NCBI GenBank assembly: GCA_026397725.1
Contig: JAPLUI010000252.1
Span: forward strand, 1 to 53,714
Length of the DNA: 53,714 nucleotides
Direction of reading: 5' to 3'
From: Verrucomicrobiota bacterium
GTDB lineage: Bacteria; Verrucomicrobiota; Verrucomicrobiia; Verrucomicrobiales; Akkermansiaceae
The notes beneath the pieces are model-generated. The model worked only from the letters and a program-made list of their open reading frames with translations, made no database searches and had not been told where the DNA came from. The position numbers and the translations under genes are program-made. Positions 43,418 to 51,603 of the stretch are shown in pieces. Position 1 is the first letter of the stretch. The number at the start of each line of letters is the position of its first letter.

Positions 43418-46400
43418 TCACGGTGTTTCCTCCTCCCCCCAAATCCCCGAAAGGGTGGCTTGGATCTTGTGCTCAAACCGGCTGATGAGTTCGCGGTTGG
43501 CGGCCACCAGCGCTTGCTCGGCTTCGATCTCCGCCACGATGGCTCGCTGCGTGGCGAGGGGTGGGAGGGGGATGGGGTATTCCAAAATCTCACGAGGTGC
43601 GATGTTGCCTTGTGCTCCGCCGCCAGCAGTCCTTTGGCAGAAATCATAGAACGCGGCGCTGCAAAGCAAATGCAGGACAAAGCTCTGGAGGGCAGTTGGC
43701 TTGGCGCGAAGAACACCGACACGCTGATTGAGAAGAAAGCCGTCTTCCTTCACGACCGCGACCTTGCCAACAGTTGCTCCGGTCATGGCCATTACAACAT
43801 CACCGACCCGCAATACAAACCGCTCAAGGCCTTCAGAGTATGCGTGAAATTGAGCGTCGGCTATGTCTAGCTGTCCATCTCGCCCGACATTTCCTATCTT
43901 CACGACGCGACGATATGTGGTATCCCCCGGCATCGTCGTCATGTCTGTGCTCTTGAAGGCATAGCCGCTGATGAAGTCGGCTGCTTCGCCCAGCACCACC
44001 ATCGGCCAGTCGGGGTGGATGGGGATGTGGGGGCGGTAGTGGTCGAGGACGGCGCGGGCACCGTTGATGACTTTCTGGCAGCCCTCGATCTCCGCCACGA
44101 TCTCCCGCTGCACCGCCAGCGGCGGCAGGGGGAACTTCCGAACCTCCATTCCGGCTTTCGTGGCGTGAACCATCGCAATGCCATTGCCCTCGGATTTAAT
44201 CTTCTCGGCTTCGGAAGCGAGAAGATGAAACAAGAACATCTTGTCGATGGCTTCAGTCGGTTCGACCTTCCAGATGTGGTAGTGGTAGATGGCACGTGGG
44301 CCATCCCAGATTCGAGGGCCGAAAGAAGCGGACCAAGCAAACAAGAGGTCACCCGGATTGCAGTATTTATCCGGCTCGAGTTCGAGGTCGGAGTAATACC
44401 AGCCACGATTGGAGAAGAAGTTTCCAACGCGCAGCACGGGCACCGGCCCTTCGGTCAGCAACTCTTCTTGTTTGTAGGCTCTACCATTGATCAAACGTGC
44501 CACAGTGCCGAGTTCCACCATCGGCCACTTTTGATTCACGCGGTCCTCCTCCCGATACCGCTCGCCGCTCAGGTTGTAGTTGCCATTCGCGGCGATCTTT
44601 TCCTTCGGCACGATGAGGCCGGTGGCGAATGGCGCGCCAAAGGCGCATTCCATCCCAGCCTGGGGCAACGCCCCAGGTTTCGGATTACACAACGCACCGG
44701 AGGGCTGAAGGCCCGACTCATCGGCGGCGGGGATAGGGCGGGCTTTCAGCCCTTTCGCGTGTTGGGTCTCGTTCACCTGGGGCGTTGCCCCAGGCTGGGA
44801 TGAGGCCGGGCCTTTGGCCCTGAACGCACCGGACCGGAGACCGTTCAAATATGTTTCCAACTCCGCCTGGACTTGCGGGAGGTCGTTCTTCTCGATGGCG
44901 CGGCGCTGGGCTCCCAACCCGAAGCCATCGTTCTCCACTTTGAAGAAGGCGATGGTGTCGCTCTGCCGGGCGATGGATTTGTCGAGGAAGAGGATGCTGG
45001 TCTTCACTCCGGAGTAGGGATTGAAACAACCCGCCGGGAGTGAGACCACGGCGACGAGGGAGTTTTCCACGAGCATTTTCCGCAACTCCTTGTAGGCCCC
45101 CTGGCTCTGGAAGATGATGCCCTCGGGCACGATGATGGCGGCTCGGCCGCTAGGCGTTAGGTGTTCGGCCATGTAGTCCACGAAGAGAACTTCGCTGCGC
45201 TTGGCCTGGATGGAGAAGCGCTTGTGGGGCTTGATCCCGCCTTTGGGCGACATGAACGGCGGATTGGCCAGGATGACATCGGCGAACTCGTTCCAGCGCT
45301 CCTCGGAGGTGAGGGTGTCGTATTCGTGGATGTGGGGATCGGTGAAGCCGTGGAGATAGAGGTTTACCAGCGACAATCTAACCATGTCGGGCGAGATGTC
45401 GTAGCCCTTGAAGTTCCTGGCGAGGCGGGCTTTTTCGTCGGGGGTCAATGGGTCGCCGGGGTGCCCGACACCCTCACCCCCGGCCCCTCTCCCAGCGGGA
45501 GAGGGGAGATTAGAAGAGGGCGATTGGATGTTAGGTGCGGGAGAGGGGAGATTGGAAGAGGGCGCGGGGAGATGAGAGGCGACATCGTCCAAGACGGCTT
45601 CTGGATGCGTCGTGACTTGTTTGTTTTGGAATCGCAGGACCGTGAGGCCCTGTGACTTCAGGTAGGCGTCTCGTTTGGCGTCGAGTTTTTTTCGAGCGGC
45701 GGTGTCATGTGGCGTTCCATCGCATTCGATCACAAGCATTGCCTCGTGACAGTAGAAGTCGCAGATATAGTCCCCGTATTGATGCTGGCGTCGGAACTTC
45801 GCGTTGCCGAGTTGTCGATCCCGCAACAATTCCCACAACAAGGCTTCCGCGTCTGTCTGTTTCTTGCGGAGTTCCCTCGCCCGTGCCTTCAAGCCTGCAA
45901 AATCAAAGCCACCGCGATAGTGAGTGCCCGAGCCGGTCCTCCCCTCTACCTCTGGGAGAGGGGCCGGGGGTGAGGGTTTTGGCTTGGACGAATTATTCCT
46001 CAAAATATGTTTCCAAGCCGAAATAAGAAACCCGGCGGTGCCGCAAGCGGGGTCGAGGATGGTCTCGCCCTTCTGCGGGGCAATGACCTCGACCATGAAA
46101 TCAATGATGTGCCGCGGGGTGCGGAACTGGCCAGCATCGCCCTGGCTGCCAAGGATGCTGAGGAGATACTCGAAGGCGTCGCCGAGGCGCTCGCTGTGAT
46201 CGTAGGTAAACTCGTCGATGATCTTGAGGAAGGCCTTGAGCGTCTCGGGATCGCGGTAGGGCAGGTAAGCGTTTTTGAAGATGTCGCGGAAGAGCGCGGG
46301 GATGCCGGGGTTTTCGGGCATCTTGGAAATCCCCTCGCCATAGAGGCCGAGCATTTCGTGACCACCGAGACCGCGATCCATGAGCTTGGCCCAGCCGAAG

Positions 46401-46588
46401 CGGGCGTATTCGCCGGTGAAGAACTTGCGCTTGCCGCCGAGTTCCTCGGACTCCGCGTCCATGTCGTCCATGAACTTGTAGATGAGGGCGATGGTGATCT
46501 GTTCGACCTGGGACTTGGGGTCGGGGATCTTGCCCACGAGGATGTCGCGGGCGGTGTCGATGCGGCGTTTGGTATCGGTGTCGAGCAT
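43418..46588 (-). CDS. hsdM: Type I restriction-modification methylase and specificity fusion (HsdM-HsdS) with two in-frame insertions
   Basis: The 1056-residue protein starts with the HsdM helical domain (TKRRIDTARDILVGKIPDPK). Motif I is DPACGTAGFL (Asp179) and the catalytic motif NPPF lies at 442-445, about 260 residues later because a DUF559 nuclease-like domain (about 233-339) with low-complexity flanks sits between them. A second insert (about 586-656) is translated from REP hairpins (RAKGPASSQPGATPQ). HsdM ends with NYNLSGERYRE (670-680). Two HsdS target-recognition units follow, beginning at KWPMVELGTV and DWPMVVLGEA, each closed by PLPPLA.QR.IVAEIE. The start at 46588 was chosen because the longer frame overlaps the small gene upstream. 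M-S fusions are known. Whether the insertions leave it active is open. Confidence 0.85.
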   Translation of the reverse strand: MLDTDTKRRIDTARDILVGKIPDPKSQVEQITIALIYKFMDDMDAESEELGGKRKFFTGEYARFGWAKLMDRGLGGHEMLGLYGEGISKMPENPGIPALFRDIFKNAYLPYRDPETLKAFLKIIDEFTYDHSERLGDAFEYLLSILGSQGDAGQFRTPRHIIDFMVEVIAPQKGETILDPACGTAGFLISAWKHILRNNSSKPKPSPPAPLPEVEGRTGSGTHYRGGFDFAGLKARARELRKKQTDAEALLWELLRDRQLGNAKFRRQHQYGDYICDFYCHEAMLVIECDGTPHDTAARKKLDAKRDAYLKSQGLTVLRFQNKQVTTHPEAVLDDVASHLPAPSSNLPSPAPNIQSPSSNLPSPAGRGAGGEGVGHPGDPLTPDEKARLARNFKGYDISPDMVRLSLVNLYLHGFTDPHIHEYDTLTSEERWNEFADVILANPPFMSPKGGIKPHKRFSIQAKRSEVLFVDYMAEHLTPSGRAAIIVPEGIIFQSQGAYKELRKMLVENSLVAVVSLPAGCFNPYSGVKTSILFLDKSIARQSDTIAFFKVENDGFGLGAQRRAIEKNDLPQVQAELETYLNGLRSGAFRAKGPASSQPGATPQVNETQHAKGLKARPIPAADESGLQPSGALCNPKPGALPQAGMECAFGAPFATGLIVPKEKIAANGNYNLSGERYREEDRVNQKWPMVELGTVARLINGRAYKQEELLTEGPVPVLRVGNFFSNRGWYYSDLELEPDKYCNPGDLLFAWSASFGPRIWDGPRAIYHYHIWKVEPTEAIDKMFLFHLLASEAEKIKSEGNGIAMVHATKAGMEVRKFPLPPLAVQREIVAEIEGCQKVINGARAVLDHYRPHIPIHPDWPMVVLGEAADFISGYAFKSTDMTTMPGDTTYRRVVKIGNVGRDGQLDIADAQFHAYSEGLERFVLRVGDVVMAMTGATVGKVAVVKEDGFLLNQRVGVLRAKPTALQSFVLHLLCSAAFYDFCQRTAGGGAQGNIAPREILEYPIPLPPLATQRAIVAEIEAEQALVAANRELISRFEHKIQATLSGIWGEEETP
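44640..44835. repeat. REP-type hairpin cluster inside hsdM-hsdS
   Basis: Two half-arrays face each other as an imperfect large palindrome: catcccagcctggggcaacg with gagggctgaaggccc on the left, and gggctttcagccc with cctggggcgttgccccagg and ctgggatga on the right. The units are those flanking the RAYT gene. The block keeps the reading frame and adds about 65-70 residues near the end of HsdM. Confidence 0.9.
45471..45976 (-). mobile_element. DUF559 module bracketed by a 24-bp inverted repeat inside hsdM
   Basis: Positions 45471-45494 (ccctcacccccggcccctct plus ccca) are a perfect reverse complement of 45953-45976. Between them the hsdM frame encodes a DUF559 domain: ARELRKKQTDAEALLWELLR, the nuclease-like strands YICDFYC and LVIECDG, and VLRFQNKQV. 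DUF559 belongs to the Vsr-like PD-(D/E)XK nuclease group. Next to the left repeat there are two copies of a ggagaggggagatt-type unit (about 45498-45565). The module interrupts HsdM between motif I and NPPF but leaves no stop codon. I infer a small mobile or passenger element; the exact ends are unclear, as 506 bp is not a multiple of three. Confidence 0.75.
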
Positions 46589-46596
46589 GGGCGATT

Positions 46597-46923
46597 TCAG
46601 GCAAGGATGATTCGTGTTTCGTTCCTCACTTCGGTGAGTTGTGCCGGGTCGAGTGCGATCTGGTTTTGGCGGAGCAACTCCCCGGGAGTAAAGAGCTTGT
46701 CCCGCAGCATCTGACGGCACGCTGGGTCGATCCCCGCGATTTGGGTGACTCCATCCACGTTATCCACCGCGAAGATGGATCCCGGTGAAAAAGACGATGT
46801 TCCGGGCTGGCCGGTGACGGCCTGCAGGAAGTTGATGGATTCCAACTCCCCGCGCTTCATGATCTCCACAGATGTCTCGTTGTAGTTACGGAGGGTGATT
46901 CGGCGAATAAAGGGGCTGTTCAT
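46597..46923 (-). CDS. Small unknown protein between hsdR and hsdM-hsdS
   Basis: The 108-residue product begins MNSPFIRRITLRNYNETSVE and has no family I recognise. It is 20 bases after the hsdR stop and 8 bases before the hsdM start, so it is part of the restriction operon. It is mixed alpha/beta by eye, with no membrane segment. A regulator, an accessory subunit or a remnant of an unrelated gene are all possible. Confidence 0.7.
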   Translation of the reverse strand: MNSPFIRRITLRNYNETSVEIMKRGELESINFLQAVTGQPGTSSFSPGSIFAVDNVDGVTQIAGIDPACRQMLRDKLFTPGELLRQNQIALDPAQLTEVRNETRIILA

Positions 46924-46943
46924 GACGATTTACGGAGCGAGCA

Positions 46944-49130
46944 TTAGGCTGCAAATTGATTCAGGGAAACATAATCCTTGATGTATTCCGGGATCAGCGT
47001 GCGGTAGTTTGCGGGCACGGCCCGGAAATCCTTGATCGAAAACAGTGAATTGGTGGCGAGGTCGGTGAGGTGGCCGGACTCGATGATGTGGCGGAGGTGG
47101 TCACTGGTGGCGTAGGCCTTGAAGAAGTTCTTCAACGCCGGGATGGCCTCGGCTTCGTCCGGCTTGCAGTCGGCCACGAACTTGGAGAATTCCTCTTCCA
47201 GCAACTCGTCCCTGGACTTGAACCGCGGGATGAGGTCGAAGATTTTTTCGAGGATCTCGCGGAGACCCAGGCGGCGGTCCACGGCGGCGGCTTGGCGGAG
47301 TTTCTCCAGCGTGTAGAACTCGGCGGGCTTGTCGAACAGCTCCTTGTTCACGTAGTCGATCACGCGGTTCCACTGGCCGGCCTCCACACTGGCGGCGATG
47401 AATTCGTTCTCGCGCACGGTGTCCTCGAACTTCTGGTAGAACATGCGGTCGATTTTCATGCCCTGTTCGCCATTCCCCCCGCCTTCTCCGCGCTCGCCGG
47501 CCGGTTTCGGGAGCTTGCGCACCTCATCGTATTTGAATTCCTTCTCGAAGTATTCGCAGTTGGCGAAAAAGTCGATGAGTTTGAACGAGGTCTTCGCGGG
47601 CTCCTTGATGCTTTCCTTGATCGTCTCGTCGAAGAGCTGCTCGCGGAAATCGTGCTTCCGGGTGCCGCGGCCCTTGATCTGGATGAAGTCGGTGGGGGAA
47701 AAGATCGGGCGGAACAGGCCGAGGTTCAGCAGGTCCGGGCAATCGTAGCCGGTGGTCATCATGCCGACCGTAACGCAGACGCGGGCCTTGCTGGTCTTGT
47801 AGGTGGGGATGAAATTGGCAGAGCCGAGCAGGTTGTTGTTGGTGAAATTGATCGTGTGCTGCTGGGCACCGTCCACCTGCGAGGTCACCTGCACCGCAAA
47901 GTCGGACTGGTATTTGCCGGGGAACATGCGGTCGGCCACCACGGTGGGATTGATGAGGAAGCCGTCCTTCACGCCATCGAGCAGGGAATAGCGGAAGGTG
48001 GGCTGGCCGTCCTCGCAGCCGAAGGTGCGATAGGTGTCGAGCATGAGCCGGCGCTCGAACTCCCGCGGGTCTTTGGTGGTGGGCTTGTCCTTGTCGTATT
48101 TCTTCAGGTAGTCGTAGGGCGTGGCGGTGAGGCCGAGCTTGTAGCCGACGAAATAGTCGAACACAGCGCGGGCATTGCCACCGATGGAGCGGTGCGCTTC
48201 GTCGGAAATCACCAGGTCAAAGTCGGTGGGCGAAAAGAGCCGCTGGTATTTGTTGTTGAAGAGCAACGACTGAACGGTGGTGACCACGATCTCGGCTTTG
48301 TTCCAGTCGTCGCCGTTTTCCTGGTAGATGACGGTTTTGAAATCGTTCTTCAGGACTTTCCCGAAGGCCTTCCAGGCTTGGTCCTCCAGTTCCAGACGGT
48401 CCACGAGGAATAGCACGCGGCTCGCGTTGCCGGTGCGGAGGAAGAGTTTGATGATGGCGGCGGCGGTGAGCGTCTTGCCGGTGCCGGTGGCCATTTCAAG
48501 AAGAAAGCGGTCGAGCCCCCTGGCGATGGCCTGCTGAATCAGGTGGATCGCCTTTGACTGATAGAGGCGGAGGAAGCGGAGGGCGTTGACCGCGACGAAG
48601 ATGGCGCGCTCGGCTTCATTTTTCCATGCGGCTTCCGAGGCGTAGCCAGGGCGCTGGGTGAGCACCATGTAGTCATCCCCGACAACTTCCTCGACGAGAC
48701 GCTTGGGGTCCGGCGTGGTTTTTTGGTAGCCGGCGACGGATGCGGGCGTGGGAAACGCGGTGATGAGGTACGGGTAACCTCGCTCCAGGTCCCAGAAGTA
48801 ATGCAGGTTGCCGTTGGACAGGATGACGAAGCGGCAGTTCTGGGACTTGGCGTATTTGCGGGCCTGTTCCTTGCCGACGAGCGGGCTTTTGTTTTCAGCC
48901 TTGGCTTCCAGCACGATGAAGGGAAATCCCTTGAGGTTGAGCAGAAGGAAATCAATGAAGCCCTTGACAGCCTTCTCAAAGTCCTCGCCGAGCCCGTCGA
49001 GGGCTTGTTTGGTGAGGGCAACGCTGGGTTCGAGCCGGATGTTGGCAGGGCCGCTGGCATCGGCGAAAAAGCGCCAACCGGCGTTTTCCAGCAGTTTGTT
49101 GATCTTGATGTGTGCGGCGGCTTCTTTCAT
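46944..49130 (-). CDS. hsdR: Type I restriction enzyme R subunit (HsdR)
   Basis: The 728-residue protein has an N-terminal PD-(D/E)XK nuclease (FIDFLLLNLKG then IVLEAKAENKSP), the helicase motifs Walker A ATGTGKT and DEAH (VISDEAHRSIGG), GLTATP, and motif VI IKGRGTRKHDF. A C-terminal helical region follows. The start was set at MKEAAAHIKINKLLEN; the open frame begins 33 bases earlier at a TTG. It uses ATP to move DNA before cutting. It is the first gene of the operon and appears intact. Confidence 0.9.
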   Translation of the reverse strand: MKEAAAHIKINKLLENAGWRFFADASGPANIRLEPSVALTKQALDGLGEDFEKAVKGFIDFLLLNLKGFPFIVLEAKAENKSPLVGKEQARKYAKSQNCRFVILSNGNLHYFWDLERGYPYLITAFPTPASVAGYQKTTPDPKRLVEEVVGDDYMVLTQRPGYASEAAWKNEAERAIFVAVNALRFLRLYQSKAIHLIQQAIARGLDRFLLEMATGTGKTLTAAAIIKLFLRTGNASRVLFLVDRLELEDQAWKAFGKVLKNDFKTVIYQENGDDWNKAEIVVTTVQSLLFNNKYQRLFSPTDFDLVISDEAHRSIGGNARAVFDYFVGYKLGLTATPYDYLKKYDKDKPTTKDPREFERRLMLDTYRTFGCEDGQPTFRYSLLDGVKDGFLINPTVVADRMFPGKYQSDFAVQVTSQVDGAQQHTINFTNNNLLGSANFIPTYKTSKARVCVTVGMMTTGYDCPDLLNLGLFRPIFSPTDFIQIKGRGTRKHDFREQLFDETIKESIKEPAKTSFKLIDFFANCEYFEKEFKYDEVRKLPKPAGERGEGGGNGEQGMKIDRMFYQKFEDTVRENEFIAASVEAGQWNRVIDYVNKELFDKPAEFYTLEKLRQAAAVDRRLGLREILEKIFDLIPRFKSRDELLEEEFSKFVADCKPDEAEAIPALKNFFKAYATSDHLRHIIESGHLTDLATNSLFSIKDFRAVPANYRTLIPEYIKDYVSLNQFAA

Positions 49131-49484
49131 GCGGCTAATGCGAATGCGGGCACGGAGGGGCAATGGCGCTCATGGACTGGTCTGGAATCGACCAGCCCCG
49201 CGGGTCGGCGGGGACGACATGTTTCCGGCAGGTGTCGGCTTTGGTAATCAAAATGAGGGAGGGCTGACATTTGGCCTATCTCAATAAGACCATTGCTGCC
49301 AGCCAAAACGCGCTATTCTGGTAGCGACGGGATTCTATCCAACGAAATCTGAGACCCGGGGTGCCAAACATTGCGGCAATCGGCGGGTTATGAGCCAGTC
49401 AAGTCGCCACGCGGCTAAATTGCGGCGGCAAATTCGACGTGCCTGGCGAGTTTCATTCCGACCCTGCGGAATTCTCGAAAAAGC
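49131..49484. other. Intergenic region upstream of hsdR
   Basis: No gene is supported. It should contain the promoter of the minus-strand restriction operon. The region is less GC-rich than its neighbours, especially around 49240-49340. Confidence 0.4.
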
Positions 49485-49680
49485 GGTTACTACTCAGGTT
49501 CCAAAGAATTCATGGCAGAATCATTGATGGCAGAATCATTTTTCAAGAGTCTTGAGGGGGATTCATCACGGGTCTGTCTGTCTGCGTGCGGAGGCGCACA
49601 GACAGGGGTTGATCCAATGACTTTTCCCAATTCTGAAATGATTCTGCCATAAATGATTCTGCCATACCTGAGTAGTAACC
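49485..49680. mobile_element. MITE-like element with 15-bp perfect terminal inverted repeats
   Basis: The element begins ggttactactcaggt (49485-49499) and ends acctgagtagtaacc (49666-49680), exact reverse complements. Inside the left end atggcagaatcatt appears twice in tandem, and its reverse complement (aatgattctgccat) appears twice before the right end. The middle has a dyad with tctgtctgcgtgcggaggcg then cacagaca. It encodes no transposase, and I see no clear target-site duplication. Confidence 0.8.
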
Positions 49681-49739
49681 TCGGCGCAAACTTGGCAGGG
49701 CTCGGTCACCGCCTTCCCCAATGCCAATCTCCGCCCCCC

Positions 49740-50729
49740 TCAGCGCCTCCGCCGCCCCAGCAGCGCTACCCAGCCGCTGGCGAGCAGCGTCAGGACCGCG
49801 CAACCGGGCTCGGGGACGGTGGCCAAGCGGAACCCGATTGTGTTAGATTCGAAGTCAGGGAGGTTCGCATTTCTTCCCGATCTGCTTAAGTAAGACGTGC
49901 CGGCCCAATAACCCCCGCGCTTCCCGCGATACCCCCCGCTGGAGACGGAGTCGTTCCATTCGTCCACGTTTCCGGCCTGGTCGAAGGTGCCAAAATAGCT
50001 GACACTCGCACCGTAGGCCCCGACGTCGGTAAGGAAATTGGTGGTGCTGTTAAACGTGCTCTGGTTAACCGCATAGCGCACGGTGGGCGAGGTGATCAAG
50101 TAGTTCGCCCCCCCGGCCGTGCCGACGATGTTGTCGCCCAGTGTGTTTGACTGTGTCGGATACTGCCAATAGCCTCCGGTGCCGTCCTTGGTTGGGTCGT
50201 AATACGCCGCCTTGTACCACTCGTTCTCGCTGGGAATCCAGACCAGGGCGGCGGCGTTCTTGAGGATGACCCCGCTGCTCGCGCCGTTGAGGGTGTAGGC
50301 GCCCGTCTCGGTGCTGCCGTTGCCCTGGCCGTTCTGCATCCAGTTCGCGAACCTCGCCGCATCAAACCAGCTCACGTAGCTGATCGGCTTGTTTGCGCTG
50401 CCGGCCACCACCGCATACCTGTAACTGCCGGAACTGCCGCTGCGGGTGATCCCGCTGACGTTCGCATTCGTTGCCATCCCGAAATCCCAGAGGCCGTGGG
50501 GGTCGGACCTTGCCGCAGCGTTTAGGAACTCGCAATACTGGCCGGTGGTCGTCTCGTTTTGCGCGATCTTGTAGGCATACCCCACCGCGCCGTAGCCGGT
50601 GGTGTCCGCCGGATTGCCGGGATTGCCGACCATGGCCCAGTCGATGTTCACCGCCCCGAAGGCCGGGGTGAGGAGGGTGATGCCGGCCAGGATGGCCAGT
50701 CCGACGCTGGCCGGGGAGTTGTGTTTCAC
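49740..50729 (-). CDS. Formylglycine-generating-enzyme-like protein with PEP-CTERM tail
   Basis: The 329-residue protein has a signal peptide (SVGLAILAGITLLTPAFGA), a SUMF1/FGE-sulfatase domain (KIAQNETTTGQYCEFLNAAA; PISYVSWFDAARFANWM; GNVDEWNDSV with GFRLATV), and a C-terminal PEP-CTERM sorting signal (VPEPGCAVLTLLASGWVALL then RRRR). Start is a GTG at 50729 because the frame upstream lacks a signal sequence. Whether it is catalytic or structural is unknown; PEP-CTERM proteins are exported by exosortase systems. Its 3' end is nearly identical to 51604-51690. Confidence 0.8.
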   Translation of the reverse strand: MKHNSPASVGLAILAGITLLTPAFGAVNIDWAMVGNPGNPADTTGYGAVGYAYKIAQNETTTGQYCEFLNAAARSDPHGLWDFGMATNANVSGITRSGSSGSYRYAVVAGSANKPISYVSWFDAARFANWMQNGQGNGSTETGAYTLNGASSGVILKNAAALVWIPSENEWYKAAYYDPTKDGTGGYWQYPTQSNTLGDNIVGTAGGANYLITSPTVRYAVNQSTFNSTTNFLTDVGAYGASVSYFGTFDQAGNVDEWNDSVSSGGYRGKRGGYWAGTSYLSRSGRNANLPDFESNTIGFRLATVPEPGCAVLTLLASGWVALLGRRRR

Positions 50730-50960
50730 AAGGTGGGGATGGTGGATGCCGCAAGCGGCGTGCTGAAGGAAAACACGCCGCCGGGGAGCATGTCCAAAAG
50801 AATCGCCAGCCATTGCCCGAAGAATACCGGCGCAGGGTCTGCCAGCCGGGAATCCGCCCGCCGCCTTATGATTCAACCGGTCTATCTTGGGAACCGGCGC
50901 AAGCCAAACGATGGATTCCGGGGCTGTGGCGAACCACCCAAACCCGCACCAACCCGTTCC

Positions 50961-51179
50961 CTAGCAACGTTCACCGCGACGCAACCCGGAAACAAGCTCC
51001 TCAAACGTGACCAAAACGGCTGGATTCTCGTCAGCTTCGCGCATCCGCCGGAAGACTTCTTCGTCGGACACGTCGTGCATCGGCGTCTCAAGCCCATGCA
51101 GGAGCCTGGAGGCGAGTGAGGCTCTTTCCTCCTCCGGGGGCCTCGCGGCTTCCTTGGCGATCTCTTCGAGTTTCATCAT
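50961..51179 (-). CDS. Addiction-module antitoxin (unstable-antitoxin family)
   Basis: The 72-residue product begins MMKLEEIAKEAARPPEEERA and contains LLHGLETPMHDVSDEEVFRR, the usual pattern of the addiction module component family found beside RelE/ParE toxins. No toxin gene is found next to it, so it is an orphan or a remnant. Confidence 0.65.
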   Translation of the reverse strand: MMKLEEIAKEAARPPEEERASLASRLLHGLETPMHDVSDEEVFRRMREADENPAVLVTFEELVSGLRRGERC

Positions 51180-51235
51180 GCCGGGAGCAGAGGTCCAAGG
51201 CTCGCGGACTTCAAGCACTTTTCCCGGCGGAGTCC

Positions 51236-51317
51236 GGCAGCGGCTGTCCCTCCGTCATGGCAATCATCGCGCCCCATCACAGCCCGCTTTCCCCCGCCTG
51301 CCAAGCCGCATCTTGCG
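51236..51317. repeat. 82-bp duplicate of the dinG start region
   Basis: The stretch ggcagcggctgtccctccgt through gccgcatcttgcg equals 40790-40871, which spans the dinG start, with two mismatches by eye (cctccgtc against cccccgcc). Sequences outside these 82 bases are unrelated. Confidence 0.9.
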
Positions 51318-51603
51318 CCCCCATGCCAATCCGGACCACTGCCCTCCTTCAACGTTCGATGTTCTCCGCCTACCCTCGTCCCCCGCCGACAAGGAGCAGG
51401 GACATTCCTGTCCCGCCAGCCCATGTCAAGCGCAAGCGCCGCGCCTCCCGCGCCGTCCTTGCCCGCCTCATGGGCGAGGCGGACAAGAATGTCCGCCCTC
51501 CCCATTCAACCCGCACCGGCCCCGTCAATTGTCAAAACGCCCTGCCCGTTCGTGCAAACGCGCTGCGCGTTTGCACAACCGCCGGGCCCGTTTGCAGCCC
51601 CCC
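51318..51603. repeat. Intergenic palindromes
   Basis: Contains a nearly perfect dyad gtgcaaacgcg ctg cgcgtttgcac (51553-51577) that may terminate the truncated FGE-like gene, and earlier a dyad of the kind acattcctgtcc...ggacaagaatgt (51402-51490). No gene is supported; the arginine- and alanine-rich open frames are produced by the repeats. Confidence 0.55.

Noticed and set aside
46589..46720. Upstream 44-codon extension of hsdM
   Set aside because: It overlaps the small gene at 46597-46923 and adds no conserved sequence.
47070..48413. 447-codon open frame antisense to hsdR
   Set aside because: Shadow of hsdR; no recognisable domain.
49543..49803. 86-codon open frame across the MITE-like element
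   Set aside because: It runs from the FGE gene end into the element and contains repeats translated by chance.
51176..51505. Open frame starting MGRADILVRLAHEA
   Set aside because: It is coded by intergenic palindromes and the dinG duplicate; similar frames arise wherever such repeats occur.
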